Below, piece after piece: positions 61,119 through 64,000 of a stretch of DNA of 64,000 bases. The stretch covers positions 62,001-126,000 of the forward strand of contig NZ_JACIDM010000001.1 in NCBI RefSeq assembly GCF_014196335.1, given 5' to 3'. The stretch comes from Brevundimonas lenta. Its GTDB lineage: Bacteria; Pseudomonadota; Alphaproteobacteria; Caulobacterales; Caulobacteraceae. The notes beneath the pieces were generated by a model. That model had not been told where the DNA came from. It ran no database searches and saw only the letters and a program-made list of their open reading frames with translations. Made by a program: the position numbers and the translations under genes. The first letter of the stretch is position 1. The number at the start of each line of letters is the position of its first letter.

Positions 61119-62903
61119 TTGGCCGCCTACGAATTCGTCGATCACGCCTATGACGTCGTGGTGGTGGGAGCCGGCGGCTCCGGCCTGCGCGCCGCCCTCG
61201 GCGCCGCCCAGCAGGGCCTGAAGGTCGCCTGCGTCACCAAGGTCTTCCCGACCCGCTCGCATACCGTCGCGGCACAGGGCGGCATCTCCGCCTCGCTCGG
61301 CAACATGGGCGAGGATTCCTGGCAGTGGCACATGTACGACACCGTCAAGGGGTCGGACTGGCTGGGCGACCAGGACGCCATCGAATACCTCGTGCGCAAC
61401 GCGCCCAAGGCCGTCTACGAGCTGGAGCACTGGGGCGTGCCCTTCAGCCGGACGGATGAAGGCAAGATCTACCAGCGCGCCTTCGGCGGCATGACCCGCA
61501 ATTTCGGTGAAGGCCCGGTGCAGCGCACCTGCGCCGCCGCCGACCGCACCGGCCACGCCATCCTGCACACCCTGTACGGCCAGTCGGTCCGCCGCGAGGT
61601 CGAGTTCTTCGTCGAGTATTTCGGCCTCGATCTGATCATGCAGGACGGCGCCTGCACCGGCGTCACGGCGCTGAAGCTGGACGACGGCACCCTGCACCGC
61701 TTCCGCGCCAAGCTGGTCATCCTGGCCACCGGCGGCTACGGTCGCGCCTACTTCTCGGCCACCTCGGCCCACACCTGCACCGGCGACGGCAACGCCATGG
61801 TGCTGCGCGCCGGCCTGCCGCTGCAGGACATGGAGTTCGTGCAGTTCCACCCGACCGGCATCTACGGCGCCGGCTGCCTCATCACCGAGGGCGCCCGCGG
61901 CGAGGGCGGCTATCTGACCAACTCGGAAGGCGAGCGCTTCATGGAGCGCTATGCGCCGACCGTGAAGGATCTGGCCCCGCGCGACATGGTCAGCCGCTCC
62001 ATGACCATCGAGATTCGCGAAGGCCGCGGCGTGGGTCCGAAGAAGGACCACATCTTCCTTCACCTCGACCACCTCGATCCGGCCATCCTGCACGAGCGCC
62101 TGCCGGGCATCTCGGAGTCGGCCAAGATCTTCGCCGGCGTCGACGTCACCAAGGCGCCGATCCCGGTCCTGCCGACCGTCCACTACAACATGGGCGGCAT
62201 CCCCACGAACTATCACGGCGAGGTCCTGACCCTGCGTGACGGCAACCCGGACAGCGTCGTCCCCGGTCTGATGGCCGTCGGCGAGGCCGCCTGCGTCTCG
62301 GTGCACGGCGCCAACCGTCTGGGCTCCAACTCGTTGACCGACCTGGTCGTGTTCGGTCGCGCCGCCGGCCTGCGCTGCGGCGAGGTCGTCGACAAGGCGT
62401 CGAAGGTGCCGGACGCGCCGGCCTCGACCACCGACGGCCATCTGGCCCGCCTCGACCGCTTCCGCAACGCCAACGGCTCGACCCCGACCGCCAAGCTGCG
62501 CGTCGAGATGCAGCACGCGATGCAGTCCGACGCCGCCGTCTTCCGCACCGGCAAGACCCTTCAGGAAGGCGTCGACAAGCTGCGCGCGATCCACGCCGCC
62601 GGCGTCGACATCAAGACCACCGACCGCGGCCTGATCTGGAACACCGATCTGGTCGAGACCCTCGAGTATGACAACCTGATCGATCAGGCGATGGTCACCA
62701 TCGAGGGCGCCCTGAACCGCACCGAAAGCCGCGGCGCCCACGCCCGCGAGGACTATCCGGAGCGCGACGACAAGACGTGGATGAAGCACACCCTCGCCTG
62801 GAAGCGTCCCGGCGAGCAGGTGTCGATCGACTACCGTCCGGTCCACAAGGAGCCGATGTCCAAGGACATCGCATACATCGAGCCCAAGGCGCGGGTTTAC
62901 TGA
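61119..62903 (+). CDS. sdhA: Succinate dehydrogenase flavoprotein subunit
   Basis: The protein has 594 aa. The N-terminal FAD fold is [23 protein letters not shown]. Covalent FAD attaches to the His in [16 protein letters not shown]. The catalytic segment [23 protein letters not shown], and [11 protein letters not shown], are typical. It oxidises succinate to fumarate at the membrane. The start is a TTG at 61119. sdhB follows directly. Confidence 0.96.
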   Translation: MAAYEFVDHAYDVVVVGAGGSGLRAALGAAQQGLKVACVTKVFPTRSHTVAAQGGISASLGNMGEDSWQWHMYDTVKGSDWLGDQDAIEYLVRNAPKAVYELEHWGVPFSRTDEGKIYQRAFGGMTRNFGEGPVQRTCAAADRTGHAILHTLYGQSVRREVEFFVEYFGLDLIMQDGACTGVTALKLDDGTLHRFRAKLVILATGGYGRAYFSATSAHTCTGDGNAMVLRAGLPLQDMEFVQFHPTGIYGAGCLITEGARGEGGYLTNSEGERFMERYAPTVKDLAPRDMVSRSMTIEIREGRGVGPKKDHIFLHLDHLDPAILHERLPGISESAKIFAGVDVTKAPIPVLPTVHYNMGGIPTNYHGEVLTLRDGNPDSVVPGLMAVGEAACVSVHGANRLGSNSLTDLVVFGRAAGLRCGEVVDKASKVPDAPASTTDGHLARLDRFRNANGSTPTAKLRVEMQHAMQSDAAVFRTGKTLQEGVDKLRAIHAAGVDIKTTDRGLIWNTDLVETLEYDNLIDQAMVTIEGALNRTESRGAHAREDYPERDDKTWMKHTLAWKRPGEQVSIDYRPVHKEPMSKDIAYIEPKARVY

Positions 62904-62905
62904 TC

Positions 62906-63709
62906 ATGGTCCAGCTCACCCTTCCCCGCGGCTCCAAGCCCACCACCGGCAAGGTCCACAAGGCCCCGGCCGGCGCGCAGAACGTCAAGACCTACAAGGT
63001 CTACCGCTACGACCCCGAGGTCGACGCCGACCCGCGCTGGGACGTCTATGAGGTCTCGGCCGACGATCACGGCCCGATGCTTCTCGACGCCCTGATCCAC
63101 ATCAAGAACGAGATCGACCCGACCCTGACCTTCCGGCGCTCGTGCCGCGAGGGCATCTGCGGTTCGTGCTCGATGAACATCGACGGCCGAAACGCGCTCG
63201 CCTGCACCAAGGGCATGGACGAGTGTGCGTCCAACACGATCGCCATCGCGCCGCTGCCGCACCAGCCGGTGGTCAAGGACCTGGTGACGGACCTGTCGCT
63301 GTTCTACGCCCAGTACGACTCCATCCAGCCCTGGCTCCAGTCTGACGAGCCGGACCCGGAGAAGGAGCGCCTGCAGTCGCCGGAAGAGCGTTCGAAACTC
63401 GACGGCCTGTACGAGTGCATCCTGTGCGCCTGCTGCTCGACCTCGTGCCCGAGCTACTGGTGGAACCAGACCGAATACCTCGGCCCGGCGGCCCTGCTGC
63501 AGTCCTACCGCTGGATCGCCGACAGCCGCGACGACGCTACGGACAAGCGCCTCGATGACCTCGAGGACCCGTTCAAGCTCTACCGCTGCCACACCATCAT
63601 GAACTGCGCCCAGGTCTGCCCGAAGGGCCTGAACCCCGCCAAGGCCATCGCCGAGACCAAGAAGCTGATGGTCTCGCCCAGCCGCAAGAAGAGCGAAGCG
63701 ACGGCCTGA
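62906..63709 (+). CDS. sdhB: Succinate dehydrogenase iron-sulfur subunit
   Basis: The protein has 267 aa. The 2Fe-2S cluster motif is [16 protein letters not shown]; the 4Fe-4S and 3Fe-4S motifs are [16 protein letters not shown] and [20 protein letters not shown]. It passes electrons from FAD to the membrane heme and quinone site. A 25-residue Lys/Ala-rich start precedes the family block. A longer frame from upstream is not supported. The ferredoxin gene starts just after its stop. Confidence 0.96.
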   Translation: MVQLTLPRGSKPTTGKVHKAPAGAQNVKTYKVYRYDPEVDADPRWDVYEVSADDHGPMLLDALIHIKNEIDPTLTFRRSCREGICGSCSMNIDGRNALACTKGMDECASNTIAIAPLPHQPVVKDLVTDLSLFYAQYDSIQPWLQSDEPDPEKERLQSPEERSKLDGLYECILCACCSTSCPSYWWNQTEYLGPAALLQSYRWIADSRDDATDKRLDDLEDPFKLYRCHTIMNCAQVCPKGLNPAKAIAETKKLMVSPSRKKSEATA

Positions 63710-63710
63710 C

Positions 63711-64000
63711 GTGGCGAAGATCACCTACATCGAGCACGACGGCCGCGAGCATACGGTTGAGGTCAAGAATGGCCTCTCCGTCATGGAGGGCGCGATCCGC
63801 AACAATGTGCCCGGCATCGACGCTGACTGCGGCGGGGCCTGCGCCTGCGCCACCTGCCACGTCTACGTCGACGAGAATTTCGCCGCCGAGACCGGCCGCG
63901 CCTCGGCGATGGAGGAGTCGATGCTCGACTTCGCCGAGAACGTTCAGCCGAACAGCCGCCTGTCGTGCCAGATCCGCGTCTCGGACGACCTCGACGGCCT
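63711..64000 (+). CDS. 2Fe-2S ferredoxin (adrenodoxin/Fdx type), partial
   Basis: The gene runs off the right edge of the window; 96 full codons are visible from a GTG at 63711. The start [27 protein letters not shown] and the cluster motif C40-x5-C46-x2-C49 (in [13 protein letters not shown]), then a further Cys at about residue 88 in RLSCQIRV, identify an adrenodoxin-like ferredoxin. It may serve Fe-S assembly or cytochrome P450 reactions. It lies one base after sdhB and is likely co-transcribed. Confidence 0.88.
   Translation, partial: MAKITYIEHDGREHTVEVKNGLSVMEGAIRNNVPGIDADCGGACACATCHVYVDENFAAETGRASAMEESMLDFAENVQPNSRLSCQIRVSDDLDG

Noticed and set aside
60576..62846. 756-residue minus-strand frame antisense to sdhCDA
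   Set aside because: Shadow of the sdh genes with no domain content.

Overview
The window looks like a contiguous piece of chromosome from a high-GC alphaproteobacterium of the Caulobacterales, most likely Brevundimonas or a close relative. This rests on family content and protein style read by eye, not on a database search. Supporting signs are the DUF1287-hrcA-grpE and hslVU blocks, an mmcB gene with an alphaproteobacterial LexA box, DUF1674, UrcA-family proteins, a TonB receptor, an AhpC/AhpD pair and a TTG-started sdhA. I see no phage, conjugation module, rRNA, tRNA or CRISPR array. About 75 genes are packed tightly, and many convergent neighbours abut or overlap at their stop codons.

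Layout. 0-10 kb: DUF885 protein, a zinc-finger protein, an orphan ABC ATPase, AlkB, a dienelactone hydrolase, the heat-shock operon DUF1287-hrcA-grpE, and rph. 10-20 kb: acyltransferase, CHAP protein, CorA, two tandem lipoproteins, mmcB facing a small membrane protein across a LexA box, then hslU and hslV separated by a repeat-bounded insert. BLUF photoreceptor, MoeB-like protein and an S9 peptidase follow. 20-30 kb: D-2-hydroxyacid dehydrogenase, SH3 protein, priA, fsa, DUF484-xerC, aspartic protease and lpdA. 30-40 kb: orphan PAS histidine kinase, TonB receptor facing a phytase-like lipoprotein, MarC, pyrF, two Tyr/Gly-rich secreted proteins, DUF1674 (SDH assembly factor), htpX and recQ. 40-50 kb: a gene-free stretch with two inverted 141-bp repeat elements, then fabA-fabB, fabI, a VOC/KTSC/DUF3597 group, rimM-rpsP-ffh with an apparently structured leader. 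50-64 kb: two UrcA proteins, M3 peptidase, murI, small genes, LytTR regulator, ahpC-ahpD with an OxyR-type site, SIMPL and HIT proteins, sdhCDAB and the start of a 2Fe-2S ferredoxin gene.

Functional themes are protein quality control (hrcA, grpE, hslUV, htpX, peptidases), DNA repair and maintenance (alkB, mmcB, recQ, priA, xerC), unsaturated fatty-acid synthesis (fabA, fabB, fabI), translation and secretion (rpsP, rimM, ffh), respiration (sdh, DUF1674, lpdA) and peroxide defence (ahpCD).

The most interesting signals are: (1) a 469-bp unit bounded by inverted CACGAAG-rich arms ending in GGTTCATCAC, carrying a GxxExxY nuclease-fold gene, with a 153-bp gene-less relative 1 kb away, both lying between hslV and hslU; (2) a closed multi-hairpin RNA candidate just upstream of ffh; (3) a LexA box shared by mmcB and a divergent one-segment membrane protein; (4) candidate OxyR, Fur and Pho boxes at ahpC, sdhC and the phytase; (5) paired inverted 141-bp repeat elements upstream of fabA.
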